Assembly (NCBI GenBank): GCA_905183005.1
Contig: CAJJDO010000004.1
Coordinates: 783,252 to 847,251, forward strand
DNA: 64,000 bases
Source: Paramecium pentaurelia
Lineage: Eukaryota; Ciliophora; Oligohymenophorea; Peniculida; Parameciidae
Reading direction: 5' to 3'
A program made the position numbers and the translations under genes. Shown here one piece after another: positions 39,901 through 53,569 of the stretch (within the stretch, counting starts at the first letter, position 1; each line of letters opens with the position of its first letter). A model generated the notes under the pieces. That model was not told where the DNA came from. It made no database searches and worked only from the letters and a program-made list of their open reading frames with translations.

Positions 39901-41049
39901 CTACTAGCTCACAATTCATTTTTATCTGAATACTATTAACTTCTTGTAAAACTGTTGTTAGTTTATTTTAATTTACTTATTATAAGATTCTAAACAATTT
40001 AACCCAGTACTATTTTCTTAAATGCTCCAATTTAAATATACAGTTTATTTTTTTAATTAACTATGAGGTAAACTATTAATGGCTTATAAATCTTTCTTTT
40101 TATTCTATCTTCATTTTTTAATACTTAAAGTAGGTTTTAGATATATTTGGAATGGATTAAAATAAAATTTAAGAAGATTAGGAATTAGTTTATATTAACC
40201 AAGACTTTCTCTATCTTCTTTTTTGTTTATTATTCTACATTTTCGATTAAGGGCTTTATATTAAATTTTTTCTATTTTGTTTTTTCTAACTTTTTGAGGT
40301 TAAAATTAATAATTTTTGTATGCAATCAACTGGGCCTTTGATCTCTTGAAAGCTCTGCCTTAAAATTATCTCTCTAATGAAATATTGAAAGTTTATTTTA
40401 TTCGAATATTATAGAAGATAAAACTTCAAGTTTTCTCATGTCAGAATTGATTAGCATACAATCGCAAAGCTTTCAAAACAGCATAAATTTTTTAAATTAA
40501 CAATTTGCTTAATCAAAATTAATCTAAATAAAGAAGAGAAAAAATAATTATAAAATAATCAATATATTCTAATTCAAATAATTATATCATGAGAATAATA
40601 AAAATAGAAAATATTATAATCAAAATTATTATCCATTATTATAATAGAGAATTTCTAAAAAAAAAATACCTGATAATAAAAACTTGAATTAAAAAAAATG
40701 ATGTTAATTCAGTATTTATTAAAAAGTATGTTAATTTTACAATTTACTATGAATCTAATTGTTGCAATGAAGTCTAATTGATTATTTTATGCTATATGTC
40801 ATAAAAATAACAAATTATTATGGTAAATGATTTATAATAAGTCTTAAAATAAATTAAGCCAATATTCTATTTTTTAATTTATATTAATTTCAGGATTCCT
40901 TCATAACGTTATTATTTTTTTGTTTCGCTTAACAATTATGAATTCTAATACAATAAATTAAGGTTTGAATCTAGGATTATTTGGTTATCAAAAATTACAG
41001 ATCATTTTTCATTAATAGAATTAAAAGAGAAATAAAATGATTATCCAAG
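36980..41049. other. 4-kb gene-poor stretch
   Basis: No intact gene is visible. On the minus strand near 37500-37660 there is a protein-like piece (SIQEVREEKQFFREMVKQNI) that probably belongs to a decayed gene. The remainder is A+T-rich with oligo-A/T runs and no recognisable repeat or RNA gene. Confidence 0.5.
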
Positions 41050-42740
41050 ATGATGTATAAAGTTAATATTTTAATAATGAATTTTCTAATAATTTCTATC
41101 ATTGTTGGCTTAATCGTTGTTTCAAGTTCATAATGGCAATCATACCATCTCCTATATTCTGATGCCAAATTTACCTATAAAAATGATTCATCAGCCTAAA
41201 TGCATTCAGGAGGCTTTTTGTTGCCATCTAGAGAAACAACAGCAAATTTTATAGATTGTAATTCACCTTCAACAAGCTATATCACTCTAAATAGCACATA
41301 CCCATAAACAAGAAGTTCATTTATGATAACACTAAAGAATGGGTATTTATTTTCAGTAGATTTCTACTTTCAAGGTACATGGACATCTCAAACAGTTACT
41401 ATAATGATAAATTAAGTTTAATACACATATAACTACACTTCCCCTAAAAATTATCAATCTACGTCTGGATTTTGTGATGATTTTGCTTATGAAGTAAAAA
41501 CAGTTACTTTTACATATTAACAGCCTAATTAAACTTCTGGATAATTAATTTTTACATCCTAAAATACAAATGATGGATAAGTTTCAATTAGAAATATTAG
41601 TATTACATAACCAAAATGTTATCCATCATGCAAATAATGTACAGGTCCCTAATTCAATTAATGTACAAGTTGCTATTATGGAATACCTATAAATAATATT
41701 TGCCTTTCCAATCCATCTATTTTATAAAATTAGAAGGAACATATATGCAGAGATATTTGTGATATTAATATTAATGTTTCATGTTAATCTAATGGATTTT
41801 AAAAATCCTATCAAAGTATTTAAATTGAAATATTTTAGAAGAGACTTGTGTAAAAAATCAAATTAAACTATGTGCTCCTCAAAATTAACTTTAAGAGGCT
41901 GAAATATGTATTCCAATTCATGAAGATTAAATAAAAATATCTGATGAACAATATAAGGATTAATTTATATAACCTTATTAGGGTTGTTAAAGTTTCTAAG
42001 CTAAATGTTAATCATCTTGCATTTAATGCGATAATACTGGATGTGGCTGTTAGACCTGTAAAGTTGGTTACAGGAAAATTGACAATGTATGTTAGTCAAT
42101 TTGAGGAGACTAAATAGTAACAGAAGGTGAAGAATGTGATGATGGGAATTTAAATTTTGAAGACGGATGTCATTAATGTTCTTTAAATTGCCCTATCTCA
42201 TGTTCACTTTGTTTATATGGTCATTGTATAAGATGCAAAAATAATCATATTTATTTTAAAAATTAATGTTATGAAATACAAGAAAAAATTATTATGAAAG
42301 ATATGTTTAAGATTTAGTTTTCTAATCTAAACATAACTTAAGCTTTTATATAACCTGATTAAGTCAGTACAATTCAAATAAAAATCGAAAATTTTTATGA
42401 AATAAATAATCGTTGGTTTATTTAAACCATGGAATCATTATCGTTATTTTAAGAAAATCACAACATAGAAATTAATTTCTAATGCTCTTAGAATAAGAAA
42501 GTTATGAGTCAATTTTTTTAATCTTATAATGAGAATGGAATTGATTTTTAGGATAGAATATTTTTAAATGAATGTGCCAATATGGTCGATCAAGTAATAA
42601 AATTTTCTTTTAGGTTATAATAAATGATGTGGATAAACAATTAATTGATAATCAGTATTTCTAAAGATGAATTGAAATTATCAACTTTAATTTAAAATTA
42701 TTTCTATACGATTTTCAAAATTTCATTAGTTGATGGTTGA
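41050..42740 (+). CDS. secreted cysteine-rich protein with one CGD/ECDDGN module
   Basis: This intact gene encodes 555 residues after removing a 23-nt intron at 41816-41838. ATG codons occur at 41050, 41053 and 41077; the last gives the cleanest signal peptide (MNFLIISIIVGLIVVSSSQW). The N-terminal domain (DFYFQGTWTSQTVTIMI; SGFCDDFAYEVKTVTFTY) matches that of the giant gene at 23647. It is followed by CYPSCKQCTGPQFNQCTSCY. One module reads ICGDQIVTEGEECDDGN with DGCHQCSLNC after it. The C-terminal 150 residues have no cysteine-rich repeats and lack the multi-pass region of the larger members. It is therefore probably secreted or held by other means. The end at TGA 42738-42740 is in frame, although coding-like sequence continues weakly in another frame to about 42970, so the gene may have been longer once. 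Confidence 0.88.
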
Positions 42741-43599
42741 TGAATTTTCATATACTTATAAATTGATTTTGCAATATCTTTGATTTATTCATAGTTATTT
42801 ATTATCTACAAGGAATGCTTGCATAAATTAAAAAGCAATCCTTTGTTATATATTTTTAAATTTATCCACAGCTAACTTTATTTGTTAGATCACAAGAAAG
42901 TAGCTATTTTTTGCAAATAAGAGATGTAAATAAAATTTTTGCAATTTAGGGTATAAATAATTCAATTGGTTGACTATAGAAGCATCACAATAACATGAAA
43001 TCATCTTTTAAAATTTTATTCAAATAATTGAGCTATGTAAATTTTAGTAAAATATTAGATACGAATTTACCTAATTTTTTAGTGACTTTTAAAGAATAGC
43101 ATAAACCAATTATTAATAAATTACTTTAACAATATATTGAACTTCAATAATTTATAAATCTCTTATTGGATTGGTTCAAAGATAATGCTAATCTAGAGTA
43201 GATATTCTTAATAACAATCAATATTGATGTTTGATAAATTAAAGAAAAGAATTAAAATCAAATAATAAAATCGAAATAGAACATAAAGGCTATTAGATTT
43301 CATTAAGTCTCAATTTTTTTTAATATTGATATAATTTTTATAATAATGTTTATTTATATCCCTTTTTAATCGCTTGTACTTAGAATACTATTTTTCTTTT
43401 TGTTAAATCACTGATAGTTAACAAAATATAAATTAAGTTGTATAAAATTGAATAAAAAACCCAAATTATTTTTCAACGAAATATTAGTGATTAGAATACT
43501 TACTTCTATCAACTTGACTAATAATTTGATTTCTTACATAAATTCCAATTATATGAGGAGAAAATTAATAATAATAATGGAATATCCTTTATTAATTTA
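42741..43599. other. spacer with faint continuation
   Basis: To about 42970 a shifted plus-strand frame reads NIFDLFIVIYYLQGMLAQIK and could be an old C-terminus of the preceding gene. Beyond that nothing is recognised. Confidence 0.4.
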
Positions 43600-46500
43600 G
43601 ATTAACTACCAATATATTTGGCAAATATCAAGTATTTTTCTTAGTTGTTTTAAATCATTCTCTATCTCTACAGAAGCATCATCTGTTACAAAATCAAACT
43701 ATCTACCGTATTCAAATACTAGAATCTTATCATATTCAAGTTTCAAATAAGAAAAAACCTTAATTTCGTATTAGCATCTTTAATTGTGGAAAAACTTGAT
43801 GAAGCAGGCCACAGGATTAATATTAATGATCATGAAAATTTGATAATTTTCATCACAAATAAATTAAAAAAAGAATGGGATTTTTAATTCCTTCTCTTAA
43901 GGTAAAATCCTTGAAAAATTACAATTAAACAATATTTAGATTTTAGCCATCTATTAAAGATCTTGATTGAAGGATAATATGCAGCACTATTTAATCATTA
44001 CAGCATTAAGAAATTCTTCTTCAATGGCAGTATTAAGAACATTCGTGTAGATTTAAATAGTTGTTTAGATTCTTCATACTTCTTAATGTTAGATAGTGGA
44101 TAAAAATGACCTAAATATCAAATTAAAAAATTACTAAATTGAAGATGCAATAAAGGGAATTAGACTATCCAAAACACCAAACAAGATATACATTCGGAGT
44201 TCCATTCATTTTTTAAATATATCCCATCTCCTCTTAAATTAAATATATCGCATTCTTCACATAATGCTCCAATTCTTCCTAAGAACAAATTAAATTCTCC
44301 TATCGCCAATCACTTTTACAGAATCTCAAATTTTTAAAGCACTACTCTATTTAATCAGACAAATAATCAGGTCTCCATAAACCTTCTAATAATTCAATAT
44401 TATTTTCTGTTATTTTCTTAAACTTGGTTTTATCATAAATAGAACACTTTGGTGCATCATATACAACAGAATGAAAACCTTAGCTTGGTTAACAACCAGA
44501 ATTAACATAAAATTCTCCAATTTAGCATTTTAAGCTTTTTATTAACATAAAATAAACAAAAGTTTTCTATTCCTAATCTGAGAAACAATTGATTTAAATT
44601 TATAACCTCTTTTCTTCTTAATTTTAAGAATCAAAAGTGAAAGTAGAAGAGGTTAAATCATAGTATTTTCAAAGAAAAAATCATGACAATTATTTTCTAA
44701 TTATAATTATTTCTCAAATAATTTTCACAATCTATATTTTTTTAACAATGCCATTTTTGATATTTTTGAGAAAAAGTATTAAAAATTAAAAAACTAAACA
44801 GATATGTTAAGAAAAACATAAATCTATTTGTTAGAATTGAATTTCGAAACTAGTTTTGAAAAAGCAATAAAATAAGGATTTTGATTTCTAAAAAAACTTT
44901 TTAAAAAAAAGAATAGATCTTGAAAAAGTTATACTTTTTTTACTCTAGTAATAATCTTATTCAAGGTCAAATAGCAAATTTTTAATTTAATCAGTTTTCC
45001 TTCCTAGTCTAAGGTCTATCCATCAATTACTTTAGTAATCAGAGTGGAATCTAAATAATTCTTAAGTTTTTCATTTTAAATATTATTAAAATCAGTCAAT
45101 AATTTGAGATATATCAAAAATATTTCAAGCCTTATGGCTATTAAATTTTATAAGTAAGAGTAACTTAATAACTTTTGATTATCAAAAAATCTTCAAATAG
45201 AGGACTATTTCACTAATTTTAATTTATTAATTATATTATGAATAGAGATTAAGCAGGGATAATGAAACTGCTTATTCTTTATTTAAAATATTTTCTTTAA
45301 ATTATTGATTTTAAAATATATTTATCCAATTGGGCCAATAATAAAATAGTCACTAGTTATAAGAAAATAAATTTATAATTTGAATATTTTACAATTACAA
45401 AAATTAAAAACAGGCTAATTATAAGATTTAATTCTTGATGTAAGTAGATTCAGTACATTTTTAAGAGAAAGGGACTTGATATTATTACTTTGAGTTTTCA
45501 AATCTTAAATTTTAGAAAACTATCTAATTAATCTGAAGAAGGTAAAAAAAACAACATTATACAAATTTTAAAATGAAGTAATTTCTACATATAAATGATG
45601 AAGATGGAATTTAATTAAAATATTTATGAATCCTTTTTAAAGTTTGAGAATTTTTGATTAAATTAAGATTTATTAAATAAAAGAAAATAAAGAATATAAT
45701 TAAAATAGCTTTACCAACTATTTGATTTCCTAAAACTTTTATGTTTTTTAATTTACTATAGAATTATTTATTTATATCAAATCCAATTAAATTACAATAT
45801 TGAAAATACAATTGCTAAAATAGTATATGCATTAAAATTTTTTTCAACAAATTTCATACAAATAGTATTTAAGAATGGATTAATAAGGATTTATAATTAT
45901 ATAATGATCTTCAAATAATTTAATACATTTCATTATATATTTAGCATTTTCATTTGTTAAGACAAAACTAGGTTGAACAGCCTAATTTAAAATAAAATAA
46001 TACATAAATTTTTCTCTCTCTCTTAACAATATTCGCATAAGTGATAACAACTAACACATTGACTATCTTTTCCAAACTCTTATAGGTTTTTTGTAGTAAT
46101 TCAAAGAGCATTATATACAATTAAATCTCTTATATACTTGTTAACAATATAAACAATCAATACTACAATATTTTGGCATGATTATAATTTAGTTAATTAA
46201 TAACCATCATTACATTTAAGTTCTTTTTTACTTTTTGAATCTATAATATTATTGAGATGGCAAAAATTGTATCATAAAACTTTAAATCATAATAACTCAT
46301 GAATCTCATCTTTTCTATCTGTAAAAATATGACATGAAGTATTTTCATTAATATCTAGTTAATCATTCTTCTAGCAATTTGTAATTTCAAATGCAATGCG
46401 AAAATCATTTTGAGAAGAAAGTTTGCAAATTTCTTTGCCATTCAAATTTATAAAAGATTTCAACCATGTTTAAATTTTTGATTATTATCTTAGTAAAATC

Positions 46501-47950
46501 CAATATATAAGTTATATTCACATATCGAACAACCAATTTACACATTTTATTCTATTTCAAATTGTCAAAATTCTTATATAAAGTCATTTTGAAGGAAGAA
46601 TTTCCTTATTGATATTCAAAACAATCTATATTTTTTTTTATAGTACCTATAGTTAAGAGACTAAAAAATAAAAGTTATTAAATAATTAAATTATGGATTA
46701 AATTATCCTTATAAATTTGAAAATTCATCTTTTTTTGATGAACATTTAATACCAGCTATTGATTAATAATATTCAGGACATTCATAAATTCTGATTTCAT
46801 AGCATCTAAATACTTGTAATAAACATATGCTTCTAAAATATATTGATTTTTGAGAGAAAGTCAAAATAAATGGAATCTAAATCATAATCACTTGAGCTCT
46901 AACAATCTAAGTAAGCAAAATTATTCTGATCAATTATGGAATATTCCATTTAACATTTTCAGTTTTTTTGTTTAACTTATAGATAAAACTTCTCCACAGA
47001 ATGGTTTTACCTAAAGGATTATAAATGCATTATAAACAAGTTATTGATAATTGATGGACTAAATCATAAATATTAATAAAATTTCTAGCATTTCTTTATC
47101 TACTTCATAATAGCCATGTTGACACTCTGTATTGATTTATGGTTCTTCAATTAACATCAACTATGATTCAACATAATCTATACAAATGATTAATTGTATC
47201 ATATGGATAAACACATACTTTATTTTCTGGTAAATAAATACTCTCACTTTCTTCTGAAAATGATAAACAATAATTAAATCTAAATCTTATGCAATAATGT
47301 TATATTTTTAGGTATATTAAAGTCTTCTCAAATAAAAAAGGATTACCTTTAAAATCTATTGTTAATGATGGAAAAGTGAAAATATATGTAGTAATTAGAA
47401 TTTAATATTAAATGTTGCAAAATTTATAAAATACTTAAACAGGAGATAAATTATTACTAGATAAATTTGGATTCTCAAAATTTCCAGTTACTTGTATAAA
47501 TGAATAAAGATATTCATAGTCTTTTTCCATAATTTATTCAATTTTAAAACATCCTTATATAAAAAAAACAATTGCACTTTATATTTTCTGAATAATTTTC
47601 GTTTTTAAGCAGAGCAAGTGTGTTTAAATCTGGAATTAAAATTTTTGATTTGGTGAGCAGTTTCATTGTCCTCAAAAACACATTTTACATATTCAAACCA
47701 ATCATCAATACTTTAATCGTCAAGAATCTTAAAATACTACATGGGAAGTATGAGAATTTTTAGTTTATTAAAACTGATTCTATTTTGGATTTACTTATAA
47801 AATCAAGCTTCCTCCAAAAGTTAATTATAAGTCATTTCCCTTAAATGGGTATTTTATTTTATCCATAAATGTAATTTTATTTCTTTTTAGGATGATTAAC
47901 TTTGTTTATAAATTTTATTAAATGTAATCAGAAGATATTAACATTAATAA
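43600..47950 (-). pseudogene. decayed cysteine-rich receptor-like membrane protein gene
   Basis: Minus-strand pieces belong to a large ciliate membrane protein with ephrin-receptor-like cysteine modules. Examples are CQIGEFYVNSGCQPSQGFHS, ITENNIELLEGLWRPDY, GRIGALCEECDIFNLRGDGI and CSIDCLYCQQVYKRFNCIQC. N-terminal pieces near 47640-47760 read DDWFEYVKCVFEDNETAHQI. C-terminal pieces near 43800-44060 read NVLNTAIEEEFLNAVMIKQC. The pieces lie in changing frames. At the ENLICSQ/GRIGALC boundary one base seems lost, which an intron does not explain. Some breaks could be unplaced introns, but not all, so I call it a pseudogene. It is a different subfamily from the CGDG-repeat genes, with the motif order seen in polymorphic-membrane-type ciliate proteins. 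Confidence 0.7.
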
Positions 47951-48541
47951 CATTACTATAAGAAGGTTGAAACTTTAACCATATAAAATAATTGAATAAG
48001 GAATTATGAAACAGAGTAAGTATTTGCTGATTCAAAGTAATTAAATTGTTAAACCGTGTTTCAATAATTTTAGGTAATTAATTCTATTTAATAAAATTGA
48101 AAAATTTATTTTTTGAATGATTTTACTATACTAGATTACAATAATAGTAAAAAATTAAAAAGAGAATTAATGCAATCAGAAATTATATTATGTACAAATA
48201 TTTAATCTATTTAAAAATATAATTATTTATTATATTAAATAAAATATATATCATTAAAACATTTATTGGTTAGTTAATAATACTAGCAAATATAAATCTA
48301 GTTTTATAAAACTATCTACATGCTATCCATAACTAATTTATTAGATATTTTTCATCTCTATATATTTTTATAAATTAAAATATTTAAATTATTTTTATGA
48401 TAATAAGCCTATTTTATTAACTATTTAGATAAAACATGGAAAATTATCATGTATAAATTTAAACTCATTTTTCTATGTTTTCATATTAAATTAATTCCAA
48501 TTAAATATATTACTAAAAAAGCAAAATAAATAATGTAATAA
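47951..48541. other. intergenic spacer
   Basis: A+T-rich sequence between a minus-strand relic and a plus-strand gene, so it would hold upstream regions of both. No motif was recognised. Confidence 0.55.
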
Positions 48542-49090
48542 ATGAAGAGTGGATTAATAGTGATAAATTTTTTAATCTTAATTCAAATAACTAAATAGAA
48601 TTGCATCAGATAATCAAACAACTTAAATTCTTTATTGAAGAGAAATCACTAGAATGTATTATCTTATTAATCAGGAGCATTGATTTCATCAAAAAATATT
48701 AATTACTTTTAATATGGGAATAGTGGGGTTGCTTTAAAAGATGAGATTTATGAAATACTTCCATTAGGAGAATACTTCCAATATTGTTATTTAGGGTAAT
48801 CAATTTCCATAAAATTGCTCTAAAAGTATTTATTGAATAAATTAAAAATTTGGTTTTGGGATTATGGGTATCGTCATAATTAAGGCATCAGGTATTACGA
48901 TATAATTGTTTATGCTAAATTAGATAAAGGAAAAAATATAATTTATGATAGTAACTTAGCAATAAGTTTAATGACGATAGAATTTCCAGATTAGTTTGTT
49001 GAGGAATTTTAAATACTAAATGTAGGAGGTAATACTTACAATACATTTTTACACATCATGAAAGTTGAAGCATATTATAAATTTTCATGA
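48542..49090 (+). CDS. small secreted discoidin (F5/8 type C)-like protein
   Basis: An intronless frame of 182 codons runs from ATG 48542 to TGA 49088-49090. Residues 1-20 form a hydrophobic signal peptide (MKSGLIVINFLILIQ). The rest resembles a single F5/8 type C / discoidin-like jelly-roll domain as found in ciliate proteins: NYFQYGNSGVALKDEIYEI at the start, then LLNKLKIWFWDYGYRHNQGI with RYYDIIVYAKLDKGKN, and a final strand FLHIMKVEAYYKFS. Such domains usually bind carbohydrate or lipid head groups. No membrane anchor is visible, so it should be secreted or held in the lumen. The assignment rests on pattern (W-W-D...RYYDY, and a closing V.AYY). Confidence in a real gene is high and in the family moderate. 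Confidence 0.75.
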
Positions 49091-51928
49091 GTTTTTAAAT
49101 TTATTTTTAATTATTTTAAATAATTGTTCTATCTATAATGATCCTAACCTAAATTTAAGTATTTAAAGGTAATAAAGATTTTAAATGAATAATTTATTTT
49201 GAATAAATAAATAAGTTTATTGAATTCTAATCCTTTTAGGTGATTTTATCATAAAAAGATTTTCTAAAGAAATAAATTTAATTTTTAATTCTATTTGAGA
49301 TAATTTAAGTTTTTTCTAAAAAATATTAATTCTTAAACCTCTACATTTCTGGTACTGCAATTAAAGCACGAAATAACAATATCTATATTTTTATAATTTT
49401 TCATTTTTTTTAAGTATAATTATTTGAAGAATTATAATTATAGATTTAAAATACTATGTATGGTATTTAATAACATTTTAATTAAAAAAATGAAATTTTC
49501 TAATTTTTTTAATTTTTTTTTTGAAGATGTTATTTAATATAATATTGATTTGAATTTATTGATTAATTCGCCTATTTTATTTTTCAATCATTAATACCTA
49601 TATTTTAAGATCCAGATTTACAAAAATTAATTAAAAAACATGATTTATATTTATAATATCAATTTTGAAATTTGCAAATTTTATCCATATATATCCACAA
49701 TCAATTTTTAAAATTTCGATATCTGATATGAAATTAAATTCTATTAAGATTGAATTATATATTTAACTCAGATATCGATACAAAATTTGACTCATTTATC
49801 AGATCTTATAAAAAGCCTAAACTTTAAAAATAAACATATGACCACTATTTAATGTATTACCCATATTGAATCCTAATTTTTTACACTAATCGATCAGAAA
49901 AGTTTATTTATATTATTCCATTAGCATATCCTTCATATATTTATACCTCATCGCTGGAATCTTTGTAACTAATCAAAACTTTAAAATTATGAACTTTAAT
50001 GTCATAATCCAAAAATTTAATAAGTATAATATTGATCTAATAGGCCTATATAAATTGAAAAGTCATTGTTTCATAGAGCTCAAACTTAGCATGACCATAT
50101 ATGAATGAATCGTTTCAAAGTATACTTTTATCTTAAAGGACTTTTTAAGTCTCCAACACTATATCAAATCACCATTTATTTCTGATACTATAGAAAAAGT
50201 AACATTATACAAAAATCAAATATATTTAAGAAAAAAAAGAGGAACAAAGTATTCATAAATAAAAATAAATTATTGGCTATTTTTTTTATTTTCCAAGATA
50301 CTTTTATCAAAAAAACATGGAAATATTGTTTCTATTGGGAAATTAATAAAACTAAATTTTTTTAATACTTCTGATAATGTTATATATTTATCTATTTATT
50401 AAATTAGATTTCCTAATAGAGTGAAATATTAATATAAATTCATTTATAAAAAGAAAACCAGAATAATTGAACCATCGAATAATATTAAGTTATGTTAATA
50501 ATTCATATGATTATGGAAAATTATAGTTAAATCTTTAATTTCATAATGTAATAATAGAATTTGTTAGAATAATGAATTTAATAGCAGAATACCATTTATC
50601 AAATGATATAGTTTATAAGAAACCAATTTACAGGTATTTCAATTAAATTAAAATTCTTATATTTTCAATAATTGTATTATGATGATTAAATAAAATAGCA
50701 TCATAGAAAATATTTATAAATGTTGTAATTTTTAATAGAAAATGTTTTAGAAAGAATTATGTTAAAATTATAGTCTAAATTTATATGGGTAAAAAAAATT
50801 GTATTAAAAATGATTGATTATAGTTATACTTATGGGAAAATTGAATTATTTTTGATTTCTTTGTGTAAATGTATAATTCAATTTTAAGCAAACATAGAAT
50901 TAAATTTGATAATAATTTAGAATAAAAATTTAAACAGTATTAGAAATTACAAATTCTAAATATGATGAGTATCAGAAGTCTATAAATTTAAATAACAAAA
51001 TATTAATTTTATTCATTCTCCTTCTCAATATCTTTATTATTAATATAGAAATTTATATTATTTTTAGGATCTGCAATTATAATAATTTAATGCATTCTTA
51101 TATAAAAAGTTTAATTTAGCATTATGGGAAAATATTAAATGTATTTCTATAATTCTTGAATTTCATTTAATTTTTTTACAAATGCAGAGTATTCTAGCAT
51201 AATACTTTCAGATATCAATTTTACATATGAGTCTAATTCTGTATTCATAAATTTGTATAATTGAGCTATGTAAATGAAATTTTCCTTAAGAAATAAATTA
51301 CTAATACAAGTTTTGTTATTTCAATATTAAAATACTAGTTAATTACTATAAAGGATGATATCTATCTCTTTTATAAATTCTTAATATTATGGATTAATCT
51401 AATTTTATGAAAGACTTCAATATATTTTTTTAAGAATTAAAATTTATTTTAAATGAGGACTCTTAAGCATCAGTTGACTACAAGTAGATATTTTATTAAA
51501 AGTTGAATTCGATCTGATTATGCTTCACTGATCAAATATTAATAATGAAATAGTTATTCATTAAAATCATAAAGAATTTATTCCTTATTATTTCTCTTTG
51601 AAATAAACTTAAGGAGAAATTGATCATTATAAATAATTTTTAAGTTTTCTTCATAATAAACTTTGAATTTGTTAAATAAATATTTATTCATTTAGAGGAG
51701 AAGAAAATACTTTTATGAATTGAACTAATTTTAAGTGTTTTTATTAATAAAAAATCACTTTAGTTATAATTTACAAATTAAAAATAACATTAAATTCTAA
51801 TTTTTTATAGGTTTTTTATATTTTGATATTAATTTTCTATTAGTTTATAATAGTATTTAATTTTTATTCTATTTACCCATTTTAAATTTGAAACTAAAGT
51901 GGATTGAATTAAATAATTAAATAGTTTT
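49091..51928. other. 2.8-kb gene-poor stretch
   Basis: No gene, repeat or RNA was recognised. The sequence is extremely A+T-rich. It would include the missing 5' part of the following ligase-like relic if that gene were complete, but I found no trace of one. Confidence 0.5.
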
Positions 51929-53569
51929 ATGGGAGAGGCACACTATCAATATCAAAAATAAGCATAAATTTTTTAATAACATTAAAAATAAGAGGAAGCA
52001 CTTATTGAATACTATGTATATCAAGATGTATAAAACTTGATTAATTTATTATATTCAAGGAAAGCAGTACTTGAACATTTTTAGAATATTCAGAATAATC
52101 CAATAGTTACTTTGAGTAATAACAAAATTATTTTATAATTAAATTTATCAAGTGGAATTCATCGAGATTTGCAATAATAATATTCAAATAACTTTTAATT
52201 AAAGACTAAATTAATATCTGAAAAAAATATTGCATTATATACACTAAAATATGTGGTTTAATCTTTGGAGAATTAAGTTACAAGTTAAAACGGATAATAA
52301 GAATTCGTGTATATAAATGATCCAGTTAAATAATATTTAAATGAATTTATAAAAAAATATGAATTTGGATAATTTGATTCTAATCAAATAGAATTATTAG
52401 AAACTAATTAAGTAGCATAATTTAATGAATAAGTTTTATAAACAATTATTTCCTCAATATAAAGTATTGATGCCTAGACAAATTAGATAAGACAGAATGG
52501 CAGCCATTAGAAACCAACACAATAAGAATTAATAAAAAGAGCAGAGTAATTATTCATTTTATTTTAGACAATATTATAATATGACAAAAGATAAGTTGAA
52601 TTAAATTTATCCATAATAAAATTATTAATAATGTCTAATTAACAAATAAGAAACATATTTTCAAGGCTAGGAAGGTCATTTAATAAACCCAGGAAAGCAA
52701 TAATTTATAAGCTCCTCAAATTCATAATAAGAACAATATTTTAATATTGAAAAAAAGATATTAATAGAGTTTTTGCAATTCTTCGGATATTTTAATCAAG
52801 CAAAAACCCAATCTAAATTAATAAATCCATAAAATTTTTATTCCCAAGTGAATCATTACTTAAACAATCCTAAATATCAATAGTATGATCAAATAATATT
52901 TGCAAAAAAAATATTACAATTTTAAGATGTTTTAGATCATCAAATAATATTACATTACAATTTTTAATTGTTCTTTGATTTTTTGTAATAAACCAGAGGC
53001 TATTAAAATTTATAGTTATCTTAGTAATTTTAAAGATTTGTTCCCAAAATTATAGGAGAAATATCAAAGGAAAGAGATAAAATATATTTTTATATGATGA
53101 GATATCTAATAAGATTGGTCATTTTCTTCTCTATAATCAAATTTATGGAGTGCATATCAAATCATTAAGAAATATATACACTCAGATATATTAAAACTGA
53201 ATAAATTTAAGAAAAATGGCAATAGGAGCAAATCAAGGAGTAGAAAAATACATTTATTTGGGGAAGAGAATTAATATTTTATAAGTATTATAAAAGTAGA
53301 AAATGAGCAGAGATCATAATCTAGATTATTTCAAAGGAACACAATTAAATAGAGCCATAAAGTAAAAACAATTGAGAAATATTTTTGGAAGATAGCTAAA
53401 AGTTTAAGTAACACTTAGAAGAGAGAGTCTGGTGGATAGTTTTGCTGACAAGAAATAGGAGGTTTATTAATATAAATCAGAGATTCATTTTAAAAGAAGA
53501 AGTGAAAATTATCTAGATTATAAATTATTATTATTACTACTTATAAATGAAAAATGGATGAATGTGTGA
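51929..53569 (+). pseudogene. decayed HECT-type E3 ubiquitin ligase fragment
   Basis: Three overlapping plus-strand segments in different frames look coding. Segment 1 (51929 to about 52690) is Gln/Asn-rich helical sequence. Segment 2 (about 52670-53306) reads LIEFLQFFGYFNQAKTQSKL and NPKYQQYDQIIFAKKILQFQ. Segment 3 (to TGA 53567-53569) reads RDHNLDYFKGTQLN, then QLKVQVTLRRESLVDSFADK and YKSEIHF. The last part resembles the entry of a HECT domain (VRRE..L.DSF, then L.I.F.GEEG.D.GG), in which a cysteine near the C-terminus transfers ubiquitin. The GEEG motif is itself broken (KRRSENYLDY). The catalytic lobe is missing. Introns did not explain the frame changes. It is probably a truncated pseudogene, and the family call rests on the short HECT-entry motif. 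Confidence 0.55.

Noticed and set aside
43900..44110. Plus-strand coding stretch near 44 kb
   Set aside because: It has a protein-like look but is the antisense of better minus-strand coding that belongs to the cysteine-rich relic.
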